DNA from: Multifurca ochricompacta
Taxonomy: Eukaryota; Basidiomycota; Agaricomycetes; Russulales; Russulaceae
DNA: 64,000 bases
NCBI GenBank assembly: GCA_022496185.1
Contig: WTXG01000044.1
Location: forward strand, 124,001-188,000
Reading direction: 5' to 3'
Shown: one piece after another, positions 32,274-43,792 of the stretch
Position numbering within the stretch: position 1 is the stretch's first letter
Layout: every line of letters starts with the position of its first letter
Made by a program: the position numbers and the translations under genes
Notes under the pieces: generated by a model
What the model saw: the letters and a program-made list of their open reading frames with translations, nothing else
Database searches by the model: none
What the model was told of the DNA's origin: nothing

Positions 32274-32394
32274 GGGAAAGCCTCTACAACCACATTAGTG
32301 GCAGTGAAGGCGTCGATGGCAGCAGAGGCAGCAAAAGTGAATACTAGAAATGGTGCAAACATCAGGACAGTTTTTTGACCCACTGTACATTGTC

Positions 32395-32464
32395 AAGTAG
32401 ATGTAGCCACACAATTTGGTGCCATCCTGAAAGTGCATATGAAACTCAATTTCAAAAAAAAAAA
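32395..32464 (+). repeat. Possible LINE 3' tail relic
   Basis: GCCATCCTGAAAGTGCATATG and CTCAATTTC before an 11-A run resemble the LINE 3' end seen at 39915 and 48912, but with many changes. No duplication was found, so this is tentative. The rest of 32274-32590 shows nothing recognisable. Confidence 0.35.
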
Positions 32465-32589
32465 CTACATTTTCCATGCCACACACACAATTCTCACTCC
32501 ACACTCCAATCAAAAAGCTGTCTTCCCCACATCATCTTCACATTTATCTTTCTCCTTTTTCCTCTCACAATCTCCCTCTCCCTCTTCCT

Positions 32590-32790
32590 CCATCTCTCTC
32601 TTTTGTGGCCAAGTTACTCATGCTCACTATGTCACTTCCTTCCATGACAGGATCTTTTCTCTTTATTGAGGGCTAGATGCAGAAAGGTAAATATAAGCTC
32701 TTTTTTCCTTCTATCACTGACAACTTTTTAACTTTGAACTTAGTCTGGTTGACCATGTGGGTGCCATGAAGAGAGGTGAGGCTCTACTAT
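32590..32790 (+). repeat. Dispersed segment related to the NLR fragment at 43330-43510
   Basis: From CTCTCTTTTGTGG to GACCATGTGGGTGCC this matches the reverse complement of about 43335-43505 with scattered changes and small indels. At 43330 the segment runs into ankyrin-repeat coding sequence, so this is probably a relic of the same duplicated gene unit in the opposite orientation. 32791-33034 holds no gene I can recognise. Confidence 0.6.
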
Positions 32791-33034
32791 TTCATATTTC
32801 CAGCAATGTTGTCATACTTGTATGCAGTGTGTTTGGTGTTCTCTTGCCTGTGAGCAGTTGTTGGCTTGTTACACTTGGTATGCCCTTCCTATTTCATTCT
32901 TGAGTTGCTCTCTCTTACTCTCATTACCATTTTCCCAGGAGGCTGGTTTTCTTGAGCCCATCTTGACTTTCTCTTTGGGCTATGGTGTGCTTTTCATTCT
33001 CTCTGTGTATGCCCTTAATGAATGCAGCCTGAGG

Positions 33035-33330
33035 TTAGATAATCCAAACTACCTAGAATGGTAGTTATAATTCAGTTGTGTTGGTCAGAACTGATAATAT
33101 TAGTCTTTACCTAGAATGGTAGTTATAACTAGTATGTGTTAGCTACATAGGTAAAGATAAGATAACAAAATACTCACTTCAGTTGTGTTGGTCAGAACTT
33201 AAGTGAACTGTACAGTAAAAGCATCCTTTAAATACTGTAAATGAGTGTGCTTATAGTAACCAAGATAAAGAAGGATTGTGTCTAATCAAGTAAGGTATCA
33301 AACTATTCACAGGAAGGTGAAATGCAGTCT
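33035..33330 (-). repeat. LTR relic of the family at 47898
   Basis: On the minus strand this has TTCTGACCAACACAACTGAAG twice, CTTATCTTTACC and GTAGCTAACAC. The same words, in the same order, occur in the solo LTR at 48140-48300. The ends are not clear. From 33331 to 33970 I see no supported gene; a 67-codon open frame at 33697-33900 has no recognisable features. Confidence 0.55.
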
Positions 33331-33970
33331 GCATGCTACTGCACAACACACAACTCGCTTGTTAGTACCACACACTTAGTGATTGATCCAACCTGGCCAT
33401 ATTGATCCATTTCCGACAGCCCTTTTGTTGCTAGGCCCTTCTACTTTGGTCACTTATATCAGACCAGGAGCTGTCATCTTTTAAATGCTGTTTGGTGAAA
33501 CACTTGTGATGGACACAACATTAGTAAGTCTTCTGTGTTCATCTGATCTGCTGGGAGCTAATATCTTTTGTTTTTTTTTTCACTTTGGAATTTCCACAAC
33601 TCTGTGCTTCCACAACTCCCAGGACCCCAGTTGTATATGTCCCCTTTAGTCTAATTTGTATTAGTATAAATATTATAATAGATTTGTATTTTTAATGTGA
33701 AAATTGGAGTGAATTCAGAAAAGGTAAGAGAAGTAGCTCTACTTTTGAAAAGTAGCTCTAAGCATCCAGACAAGCCTGCTAGAACTAACAGAGAATCCAG
33801 ATTGCTGGATTGGCTGGAATGGCTAGCACTAGCCAATCCAGCAAAATGTCACTTTCCTGATGAGATTGAGTCCACCCAGGAGCCCAGCTCATCTCAATAG
33901 ACTATAGCTACAAATGAGAGCAGTACTAACCTCAGTCTTTGTGGTAGAAGACTGCAGCTCTAAACAATGC

Positions 33971-34329
33971 AGTAGTCTATCTTAATTGGGATATGCATAT
34001 CAGAATGTAAATCTAAATGATCAAATGCATATAATGATTGTTGGTCCGGGCCGGCATCTCCTGTATCTATCTGTGCTGCTATTCCAACATAACCTAACTA
34101 AGCTGTCCTTCATATATACATAGAAAGTAGTCCCCTTGACTTTCAGAAAACCATTGAAAAGGTGCCCTTCCAAAAACAGTTCCATATTTGTAGCTCTACA
34201 CATTGTGTTGGAATAGCAGCCACAGCACAGATAGATACAGGAGATGCCAGCCCAGACAAACAATCATTATATGCATTTGATCATTTAGATTTACATTCCG
34301 ATACGCGTATCCAAATAAGATAGACTACT
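33971..34329. repeat. Inverted repeat overlapping the 3' end of N1
   Basis: The left arm (about 33971-34087) and right arm (about 34205-34329) are reverse complements over about 117 bases with few changes, many of them CG/TG/CA. They surround a spacer of about 117 bases that contains TTCCATATTTGTAGCTC, also present beside N2 and N3. The right arm includes the last codons and stop of N1. An RNA through this region would form a long hairpin. Confidence 0.85.
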
Positions 34330-37300
34330 ATGTTGATTAGAGCCTCAATCATCAACCACGGAGACTGACCTATTCGCTTTATAGTCTCCCACACATTGAT
34401 CCTCGCACCGTGCTCGATCAGGCATTTCATGATCTCAAAATGTCCATAGAGTGCCGCTGCGTGCAGAGCATATCCATAATGGCCGCCCTCCGCATTGACA
34501 TCAGCACCATGGTCCAGCAGCAACTTTACCATCTCCAAATATCCTTTGGATGATGCTTCCTGCAGAGCATATCCATAATGGCTGCTCTTCGCATTGACAT
34601 CAGCGCCATGGTCTAGCAGCGATTTCACGATCTCCAAATGTCTATAGGATACCGCTGCCTGCAGAGCATATCCATAATCGCCGCCCTCCGCATTGACATC
34701 AGCGCCATGGTCTAGCAGCGACTTCACGATCTCCAAATGGCCACCGAGTGCCGCTGCCTGCAGAGCATATCCATAATCGCCGCCCATTGCATTGACATCG
34801 GCACCATGGTCTAGCAGCGATTTCACGATCTTGAAATGTCCATTCAATGCCGCTGCCTGCAGAGCATATCCATAACGGCCACCCTCTGCATTGACACCAG
34901 CACCATGGTCTAGCAGCGATTTCACCATCCCGAAATGTCCATTTAATGCCGCTGCCTGCAGAGGATATCCATAATAGCCGCCCATTGCATTGACATCGGC
35001 ACCATGGTCTAGCAGCGATTTCACGATCTCCAAGTGTCCATTTGATGCCGCTGCCTGCAGAGCATATCCATAATGGCCGCCCTCCGCATTGACATCAGCG
35101 CCATGGTCCAGCAGCAACTTTACCATCTCCAAATGTCCTTTGGATGATGCTTCCTGCAGAGCATATCCATAATGGCCGCTCTTCGCATTGACATCAGCAC
35201 CATGGTCCAGCAGCGATTTCATGATCTCCAAATGTCCATAGGATACCGCTGCCTGCAGAGCATATCCATAATAGCCGCCCTCCGCATTGACATCAGCGCC
35301 ATGGTCTAGCAGCGACTTCACGATCTCCAAGTGTCTATTTAATGCCACTGCCTGCAGAGCATATCCATAATGGCCGCCCTCCGCATTGACATCAGCGCCA
35401 TGGTCCAGCAGCAACTTTACCATCTCCAAATGTCCTCTGGATGATGCTTCCTGCAGAGCATATCCATAATCGCCGCTCTTCGCATTGACATCAGCGCCAT
35501 GGTCTAGCAGCGATTTCATGATCTCCAAATGTCCATAGGATACCACTGCCTGTAGAGCATATCCATAAAAGCCGCCCTTCGCATTGACATCAGCGCCATG
35601 GTCTAGCAGCGATTTCATGATCTCCAAATGTCCATAGGATACCGCTGCCTGCAGAGCATATCCATAAAAGCCGCCCTCCGCATTGACATCAGCGCCATGG
35701 TCTAGCAGCGATTTCACGATCTCGAAATGTCCATTAAATGCCGCTGCCTGCAGAGCATATCCATAATGGCCGCCCTCCGCATTGACATCAGCGCCATGGT
35801 CCAGCAGCAACTTTACCATCTCCAAATGTCCTTTGTATGATGCTTCCTGCAGAGCATATCCATAATCGCCGCTCTTCGCATTGACATCAGCGCCATGGTC
35901 TAGCAGCGATTTCATGATCTCCAAATGTCCATAGGATACCGCTGCCTGCAGAGCATATCCATAATAGCCGCCCTCCGCATTGACATCAGCACCATGGTCT
36001 ATCAGCGATTTCACGATCTCCAAGTGTCCATTTAATGCCGCTGCCTGCAGAGCATATCCATAGCGGCTGCCCTTCGCATTGACATAAGCGCCATGGTCTA
36101 TCAGCGATTTCACAATCTCCAAGTGTCCATTTAATGCCGCTTCATATAGAGCATATCCATAATCGCCGCCCAATGCATTGACATCGGCACCATGGTCTAG
36201 CAGCCATTTCACGATCTCCAAATGTTCATTGAATGCCGCTGTCTGCTGAGGATATCCACGATGGCCGCCCCTCGCATTAACATTAGCGCCATGGCCTACC
36301 AGCCATTTCACGATCTCCATTTGGCCTATCACGCATGCCGCTTGTAATGGTGTATCATAATTGCCACCTCGAGTATTCACCCTCCCAGGTTGCTTAATCC
36401 CGAGATATTCCACCAGCCCAGGGAAGCCGCAGAGAGCCGCGTAGTATATTGGGTGTACTGAAGTGTCTTTTGTCCCCCCCGAGTTGGGCCTGTCATGGTC
36501 ATGTATTCCAATCCAAGCTATGAAGTGCGTCTTGTCTGGGTCAAACAACGTTTCCATTCCATCTCGTACATCCAGGGAGACATCCTCGAATCGTGCGTGA
36601 CCGACCCAGTGTTCTGCTGCATATCGAGACAACGGGAAGTTCAAGATAGTATCGGCGTCCGTGGTCTTGTCGAATTGAAGCAGTGTGCTCAGGCATGTCT
36701 GCGCAAGCACTCTATGCGATTCTTTGGGGAGAACGTGGTAGCGCCTTTCCGTCGATCCCGCCAGCCGGTCTGACGTCAGGAATTCCCGCACAGAGAAGTG
36801 CGCAAACTGTACAACACGACTCTCTTCTCCTTTGTCATAAACATGATTGACAATGACAACCAAGCTGGAGCATGTGGACAGTACAGTTCCGTCAGAGTCC
36901 GTGTTTCGCCAAGTTATGTCATGCCTTGGCATATTGCCAGCGTCGAAATCGAATTCAAGCATCGTCGCGACCTCCTCGACTCGGAGTGGACGAGCAGAGA
37001 ACGCAAGGCATTGGAATAGGCGATGAGCGAATTTCCAGTCATTATCATTGATCCTCCGTAGCGTGGCCTCATATGTTTCATCCAGTGTTTTTGGGAGTGA
37101 TTCGAGCGTCGAATAGAAGTTCCTTGGTTGACAGTGGCGCAGTGTCTCCAGTTGGCAGTAAACCCATCTAAACCTACATCATGACATGAATAATGATCGC
37201 GAAATAAATATTCATTTTGGTTTGAAACTTACATTCCGTTTGCCTTTTCCGAGAGCGTTTTGATCACGAGTTCCTTTCTCTTCGCCTCCCACTCACTCAT

Positions 37301-39023
37301 CATGGGGTCCGTGTTGACCGTTGAGTAGATATATTCGGAGATGTCCCGCGTTTGCCCGCCTTCCGCATGAAGGGATACAGGAAAATGCGCCAGCTTTTTA
37401 AAGGCTTTCTGAATATCTGGTTCGGGGCGGCTAGTGACGCAGATCCTTAAATTTGCGAGGCGGAGGTCGACGAGGTCTTTGATAAGGTCTAATACTTCTT
37501 CGCGTTTAGATGGCATTCCAGAGAGGGGACATTCGTCAACGGCGTCAATGATGATGTACATCGGGCCCTGAACGGGTGTTACGAGAATGGCCTTCAAAGC
37601 TTCTGCAAGAACTTTCTCATCGGGCTGCTTCTTGCCATTATCATGTTTCGAGTACAATTCAGAGGCGATGGCATGGTAGGCATCTGACTGGGAACAGAAC
37701 TGTATCAAGAGAGAGGACAGTAGACCACAAATATTTTGCTTTTCCTTGTCTCGAAAGTCGCAATAAAAGTATCCCAAGTAGGCAGATCCAGCATTACGCA
37801 GACGCTGGACATCATCAACGATGGTGGAACTGACCATTCAGATGAGTGCTGGTGACACCCTATAATACTAGGCAAGCGTACCAAAGGATGCTCTTGCCAG
37901 AGCCCGCTTTCAAGAAAAGACCGTCAGCAAGAAGAAGCACCCAGATAACGCAGTCAACCTACCATTACCGTTTAACCATAGAAGCGAACCCTCCGATTTC
38001 CATTCCTTGAATCTTTCGCCTTCAACGAACCACTTGGCGGTTCCCTTGTGATAAAGTTTCCGCGCAATGTTGTGATTTGTAGATGGGTCAGGAGGCGACA
38101 GCCATGTCTGAATATTCTTGTCCATCTGATTATCTGCAAAGAATGTCTTAGCTGCCTTGTCTATAATGTTACTACGAAATGGATGACGAACACATTATCT
38201 TGTTCACAGTACCAAATGTGTGCGCCGCTACGGCGAGAGACTCTTCCCGGGTCAATTTGTCCAACCTCTGAAGGGCGTCCTGGACCTCATTATCCCCTAT
38301 CAACATCCGTCCGTACGCCCCTGCCAAACGTTTAATCGCGGGAATATGAAGACGGTAGTTCACTCACTGAGTCGTCCTTGTTGGATCTGTTTCGTTGCCA
38401 GAGCAAGGATGGTGAGCAGTTCCGCCATCGTCTTGACGAGGATCTCGACCATGGACTCGGTAATGGGGGTCTCAGGGGAAGTGTATATCTTGAGGCGGAT
38501 GAGAAAGCGTTGCATGGATTCAAAGAGGTTGAGTAGAGAATCGTAATTATCACTGATCTTCTTTGATGCCTTGGAATGAAGGTGAGATAACCGGTTGTAA
38601 GCAAGGGAGAGAGATACGGACAGAGAGAAGGACATCAACAGCAGAAAATATGGCCTGTGCGGGTGTAAACACCTGTAAGAGAACATGTTGTAAGCTGGTC
38701 ATAGTGAATGGACAACACCAATTAGGACTCACGGAACCAATGCCATTTACGAGTGGTGCGCAGTTCGTGAGGGCGAGGAGTATATTCACAGTTGGTTTCA
38801 GTTCCCTTAGAAGCCGCGTCTTGTGATTGCCGTTTCGGAACTTGTTAAACAGAGAGGTTCCTCCTTGAAGTACGTCGATCACGGCGTCCACGGTGTGACA
38901 TCCTTTCAGCTTGTCGACAAGCTGGTGTTCGGACAGATTTATGCCTGTGTTTGTAAGATACTGATCTAGGGCAGTATCTAGGATGAGTTTGAAATGAGAA
39001 GAGGAGGCAGGAGCTGAAGACAT
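34281..39023 (-). CDS. N1: Goodbye-NACHT-ankyrin NLR-like receptor
   Basis: Eight exons fit GT-AG rules and the family alignment: 39023-38733, 38672-38622, 38569-38368, 38320-38213, 38160-37963, 37906-37882, 37829-37230 and 37173-34281. The total is 4368 bases, giving 1455 residues with no stop. The N-terminus (from FKLILDTAL, residues about 10-180) is a fungal STAND Goodbye-like domain. NACHT follows, with Walker A GNAGSGKS near residue 280 and IIIDAVDECP as Walker B, then an arm region, then about 20 ankyrin repeats (residues about 735-1410). Such proteins are thought to sense non-self ligands and oligomerise in heterokaryon or immune responses. The Walker A motif falls on a 25-base exon. 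The paralogue N2 has the same structure. The ligand is unknown. Confidence 0.85.
34395..36385 (-). repeat. About 20 near-identical 99-base ankyrin repeat units in N1
   Basis: Each unit encodes 33 residues like LLDHGADVNAEGGHYGYALQ followed by AAALNGHLEIVKS. Variation is concentrated in a few positions: the residues after VNA (EGGH, KSGD, MGGY, EGGF) and before GHLE (ALN, VSY, SSK). Higher-order blocks are visible, for example EGG-Y/VSY, KSG/ASSK, EGGH/ALN repeated in the same order several times, which suggests duplication of three-repeat blocks. Confidence 0.93.
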
Positions 39024-39269
39024 GAAGCTAGACTGGGTTATGGGGAAGAGAAAGAGGATCCCTGGGAAAGGCGGCGGTTATCGATGGTTTATGTATAGAT
39101 AGCCGCCTTAAAACGAAGATAGACGCTGGGATGTAGAGGTGACAAGAGACAACATAGATACTGCATCTTGGAGGACCAGTGAAACCAAACTTTGCAGATG
39201 CGGCACCAGAACGGACCATGACTGACCATCTAGCCATTTTTTATATTTATTTTTTAAATTGATTTTTAT

Positions 39270-39495
39270 ACTACTACATTTGCCGCGAGGCCAGTGCAGT
39301 TAATGTAAGCAGCTGTTAAAAGGGTTTTAGCTATTGTGGTCAAAACTGAAGTGAACATGTACAAAGTAGAGTCCTTATATACTACTTAAAGAGTGAGAGA
39401 AATATAACTACTTAATTGTCGAAGGAACTTGTTGTGCGTGCAATGTGGAATTGTCTTTAACTGACGCACTATAGATTATTATCACGATCAATAAT
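39270..39495 (-). repeat. LTR relic upstream of N1
   Basis: On the minus strand it contains TTATTGATCGTGATAA, ACAATTCCACATTGCACGC and GTTCACTTCAGTTTTGACCAC, in the order found in the solo LTR at 47898-48341. Part of it (GAGTGAGAGAA...CTGACGCACT) is also found upstream of N2 at 48550-48640, so it was there before the N1/N2 duplication. Confidence 0.65.
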
Positions 39496-39499
39496 AAGT

Positions 39500-40322
39500 C
39501 ACCCAACTCCCCCCACCGCTGACATCCCTAAAGTGGTAATATTGTCACACGACTGTGATTTGTAATAATATTTATTTTAAAAAGGAAAGTTATCGTTGAT
39601 CAACAAAAAATCATTACGCATCAAAGTCATGTGACATGTATACAATGTTTTCACTAATAGCGAAAGACTGGCTCTGGGTCTGCTCATGCGACGACCTCGT
39701 GAGCTGGATTAGGTCTGAGTTAGTGATGTTGGCTAGTATGGGTAAGTTCACCTTTCTTCTCCAACACACAGACTCTCTTCCCCTCCCCACTCCTCTATTA
39801 CACACTGTCTCTCTTGTTTCCCTCTACCAAGAGGTTTCACACATGGCGGTCCCTACCCTTCTCTCATGTTCACAACAGTAGTTACTATGTACTGGTAGTA
39901 GCTGTGTGATTTGGGCATGGCCCTGAAGCATGAATAAAATCAATTTCCAAAAAAAAACCTAATAGTGAAAATGCTTAACATCCTCCCTCCTCCTGTCCAT
40001 GCAATGGGCAATAACACTCCTGCTACAAAAAAAGTTCCAAGGCATGGTGTAAAAATCTTGTAAAATAGTTAGACAGAGTTGTGAGAACGAGTGAGAACAC
40101 CAAAGTTCTTATCTAATCCTTATCTGATCTTATTCCAACTGATTTGTAATGATATTTATTTTGTTGATAACTTTCCGTTTTAAAATAAATATTCAACGAT
40201 AACTCCCTTTTTAAAATAAATATTATTACAAATCAAAGTCGTGTGACAAGATTACCACTTTAAGGATGTCGTGCGACAACAGTACTACTTTAGGGATGTC
40301 AGTGGTGGGGAAGAGTTGGGTG
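39500..40322. mobile_element. Non-autonomous DNA transposon with TIRs over 100 bases
   Basis: The left end 39500-39600 (starting CACCCAACTC) and right end 40195-40322 are inverted copies sharing CACTGACATCCCTAAAGT-type and TAAAATAAATATTATTAC sequence; the right copy has about 24 extra bases. No transposase is encoded. A truncated LINE copy (39666-39958) lies inside. The flanking duplication is unclear, so the superfamily is not assigned. Confidence 0.7.
39654..39970 (+). mobile_element. 5'-truncated LINE copy, 3' end only
   Basis: The body 39666-39958 contains GCGACGACCTCGTGAGC and GGTAAGTTCACC as in the full LINE 3' region. It ends in GCATGAATAAAATCAATTTCC plus an A-run. Flanks are CTAATAGCGAAA (39654-39665) and CTAATAGTGAAA (39959-39970), a 12-base duplication that has since diverged by one CG-to-TG change. 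Confidence 0.75.
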
Positions 40323-40451
40323 AGCTCAGCTCTAAGCGCAACTCAGCCAAGGTAGAATCGCCAAGGTTCTTATACCCGCAAAACCCAACCGTCACATACT
40401 CTTTAATATTTAAAGCTTAGCACTCAAGTAAGCAAACCCATTTCTATCAAC

Positions 40452-42345
40452 ATGGCCTCTTGCCAAACGCGTGAGAACACCAGGAATCGCTCTGAGAACT
40501 TTCAACTCGGCCACTTTGCCGTTGATGAGTCCCTATCAAAGTTGTATGCATCGGTGCCGGATTTTGTGGCATCCTCGCAGCCATTCGGTCAGAAACATTC
40601 TTCTTTTGTTCTCTATAGTTTCTCACCAGGTTCCATTATTTTATAGCTTTGCGCGGAAGCCAAACATCGAGGGAGAAGGGGATCGGCAGTACTTGGTTCG
40701 TTAACAAATACCCTCTGAGAATCATCTTCCCATCCATATTCAGCCTTCAGTTCAGTCCTCAATGAACAGGGACTCGCATTGTGATATACCCTCCCACAGT
40801 GTAAGACACTTCCCTGGTCGTCGCTCGCTCTCAAGCCGGATATTTCCGTTCGCGCGTCTATCCAGTATATAGCCTTCGAGACCAATGTGCGTCGCTTTCT
40901 CAGAAGAAGCGGGCCAAAAAAACACTCATCCACCTCTAGAATTACCAAACTGATGCGCTCTTGAGGGTGGTAGGTAGACTGATCCGGATTCTACGCCTCT
41001 GAGGCCAAGATCCTCGCTTACTTCAACCGAATGGTCGAAAAGTACAAGCTCATGCGCCACATAAAACCACAACACGAGCTCACGTACGCCTCGTCGGATG
41101 AGGCGACGGGCAAATGACACCTCAGATCCGACGTGATGGAGACGATGACGCGGAGATCGAGGACACGGGGTACCTGCTTTTCATGGGTGTTGGTATCCTT
41201 CATTCCAGGTCTTGGTAATTTCCGTGGACGCGTATTTCACAGTGGGCAGTGGGACGTCACCGAGGAGGGTGAGTGGGAAGAAGGTGTGAAGTATGAAGGA
41301 CTGGAGGGATAAGGCCGTCGGTATCATTGAAATGTGAGTGACTGGTAGCGTGCTAAGTTCTCCCCCTCCCAACCCACTCTTTCGTATCGTCTGACTGGGG
41401 TCTTGTCCTCTTAAGGGTTCTTCCGGAATGCAACTTGTCACCACGCTTCAGCCCAAAGTCAAGTCGATCGTAAACTACACCTTGGATCGGAGAGCTATTC
41501 TCCCTTCGCACCATGCTCGAACTCGCCGGTCGTGATCCAGGGAGCAACGATTGTATGCATCACATGATCACAGTCACACTGACATCTCTAACCACTAAAG
41601 ATTTATATTCAGAGAAAGACCGCGAGGCGTTGGGATGAGAAGTACTATAAAGAGTTAAGGCACAAGATTGAAGCAGGTCTCAACGTGCGTTTTCTATTCT
41701 ATCTTAGGTGACGATGACCCATCTGAAAGTGGAATTTCTCTCGCTCTACTCAGTTGCTCAGACCACTATCCGAGGCTCGGACTTGCAGAAACTGGTTGGA
41801 GAATTATTCAAGGGAGAAATGAAAAGACGACTCGCTGCACGTCCGGAGCTCATAGAAAAAGTAATTACTGTCTCTTCAGCGCTCCAGTGGATTGACGCTC
41901 ACTCCCGTCGTTCCACAATTCGCTGTCTGCTGTCGTCGACTTACACCCGGTCCCGGCTACTTGGAAGCTCTATGCACGGAAATGTGAGGGGTGGGGCGAC
42001 CAATGCGCACTTGCCACATATAATTTACTGCACCGTCTGTTATTTTCCACAGATGACACTTCAGACGACACAATCGCACGCGTCGCACCTACAGGGATCG
42101 AGCTCGAAGATGGAAGTGCTGAACACATCGACGTGCTCATCTGCGTGACGGGATTCAACGTCTCCTATCGTTTCTCATTCACCGCCCTTCGAAAGGGATG
42201 GTCTAGCGCTCAACGCACGTTGGGCCGCCACTGGAGGCGCGGAAGCTTACCTCTCCGTTGCCTGGATGGTTCCCGAATTGTTTTTTTGGAGGTGGACCCA
42301 ACTCGGGTGCGAATTCGGGTTCTTTACTTGCTATATTTGAATGTC
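40452..42345 (+). pseudogene. Baeyer-Villiger-type flavin monooxygenase relic
   Basis: Pieces of a flavin monooxygenase occur in order but in different frames. They are the FAD-binding VVCIGAGFCGILAA near 40532, GIGSTWFVNKYP near 40684, ACDIPSH-like near 40770, YFNRMVEKYKLM near 41018, and HELTYAS. A FRGRVFHSGQWD stretch at about 41219 fits the Baeyer-Villiger fingerprint FxGxxxHxxxW. RVAPTGIELEDG follows near 42080, then CVTGFNVSYRF near 42145. Introns are likely between some blocks, but several frame changes and stops (for example TGA in the ATGKWHL-like block near 41115) show the gene is dead. Intact relatives oxidise ketones to esters with NADPH and oxygen; the substrate here is unknown. 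Confidence 0.8.
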
Positions 42346-42829
42346 AGGTTGAGTATGCGGTCAGTGCGAACAAGTAGAAGAGTTACAGCGGGGGTTTGCC
42401 TTCTTTGGGGGGGGGGCTTAGGCTTCCACTTGCGCACCTGACACACGTGGCCGAAGGCTTAAAGAGTCCGATGAAAAGGGCCGAGATGAGCGCAAGCCAG
42501 GGAGATAAGAGGCAGGCGATCAGACGGAAGTTTAGTTCACGGGTTGTCCTTGCCAAGCGTCTCAAGGCAAGCCCGTCTTGCCTTGTTCAACTGCTCGCCC
42601 TTTGTCTCCTCCACTCGTCACACCACACCTTCAAGCTTCAACTCAAGAATTACTCGCCGAGGCACATTACCACAACACCCTTTAAGGCTGTCGTCCGCTG
42701 TCATATCGTCAATTGTCAAAGGATGTAATGCCACTCATCTCAATGCTCATGAGACTGGTCCCCTTATACCACTTTACTTTCCCAACATGGACTGGGCTCA
42801 TTGTGTACTGACCACTGTACAGATATGAT
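42346..42829. other. Intergenic stretch without recognised gene
   Basis: Contains a run of 10 G near 42409 and short open frames only. Nothing is recognised. Confidence 0.6.
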
Positions 42830-43200
42830 CTGTGTTGAGTTTGAGGCAAAGCGTGTTCCCAAACAAAGAGAGAGACAGTGGTGATCAGAGGTATGAGAAG
42901 GAGCTCTAAGGTAATCTAAGACTTTGGACTTGACGATTTGTCGTGCTTGAACTTTACGAATAACGCTGCTCACTAGTTCCACTTGACCTTTTCCTACAAG
43001 CATTGTATGTACCTTTATATACATGATTGAGGGACCAGTTGAAGGGAGATTAGTACTGTATGAATGAAAGACAAAACCGAACAAATTGCTTTGGTCCAAG
43101 TGGCCAAGCTATCCTTACAACAACTAAGATGATGAAATCCTGCGTACATACATACAAAAATACTCTTAATATGCCACTTCGAAAGACGTTCCATACTTGT
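42830..43200 (+). repeat. Dispersed repeat, copy 1
   Basis: Contains TTGAGTTTGAGGCAAAGCGTG, then a GAGAGAGACAG stretch, GCATTGTATGTACCTTTATA and GGGACCAGTTGAAGGGA, and ends with TTCCATACTTGTAGCTCTAC next to the NLR fragment. Copies 2 and 3 (43793-44510, 62310-62660) have the same words in the same order. The nature of the element is not clear. Confidence 0.6.
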
Positions 43201-43204
43201 AGCT

Positions 43205-43350
43205 CTACACATTGATCCTCGCACCATGCTCAATCAGCCATTTCTCGATCTCCACATGTCTGTTATCTGCCACTGCCTGCAGAGGATATCCATAATTGCC
43301 CCCCTTTGCATTGACACCAGCACCATGGTCTAGCACCCACATGGTCAACT
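43205..43350 (-). pseudogene. N3: 3' fragment of an ankyrin NLR gene
   Basis: On the minus strand it encodes LDHGAGVNAKGGNYGYPLQ followed by EKWLIEHGARINV-stop. This is one and a half ankyrin repeats ending like N1 and N2 (HGARINV). The upstream sequence (43351-43510) is not ankyrin coding but the dispersed segment also seen at 32590. The rest of the gene is missing. Confidence 0.75.
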
Positions 43351-43792
43351 GGACTAAGTTCCAAGTTAAAAAGTTGTTCAGTGATAGAAGGAAAAAAAAG
43401 CTTATATTTACCTTTCCACATCTAGCCCTCACTAAAGAGAAAAATATTTTGTTATGGATAATGTCAAGGAAGTGGTGAGCATGAGTAACTTGGATACAAA
43501 AGAGAGAGAGAGAGATTGGGAGTGTGTGTGAGAGAATGAACACGACGCGACGGGGACAACAGCCGGTGGCGTGTCCACAGGTGAGGACATTCGATCTCGA
43601 TGCAAGATAGATCGGGGTGTTAATTGCGGCCAGAGATCGGCGATGCCCTCCTATTTAGGTAGTGGATAAGCTAATATAATGCATACACCCTTTATCTCAT
43701 TTATTGAGCGATTTGATCACATGTCAGATCTCAGATGTATATCCTACGCGTTCTGGATCTTATCCGCGTGATCACATTCTCCTTCTCTTTGA
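43351..43792. other. Flank of the N3 fragment
   Basis: 43351-43510 matches 32590-32770 in the opposite direction. 43511-43792 has a short GAGAGAGAGA run and no recognised gene. Confidence 0.5.

Noticed and set aside
34395..36385. Satellite DNA
   Set aside because: The 99-base periodicity is in frame and encodes ankyrin repeats in a spliced gene.
39636..39881. 81-codon open frame on the plus strand
   Set aside because: It lies within the truncated LINE 3' end and transposon; no protein features.
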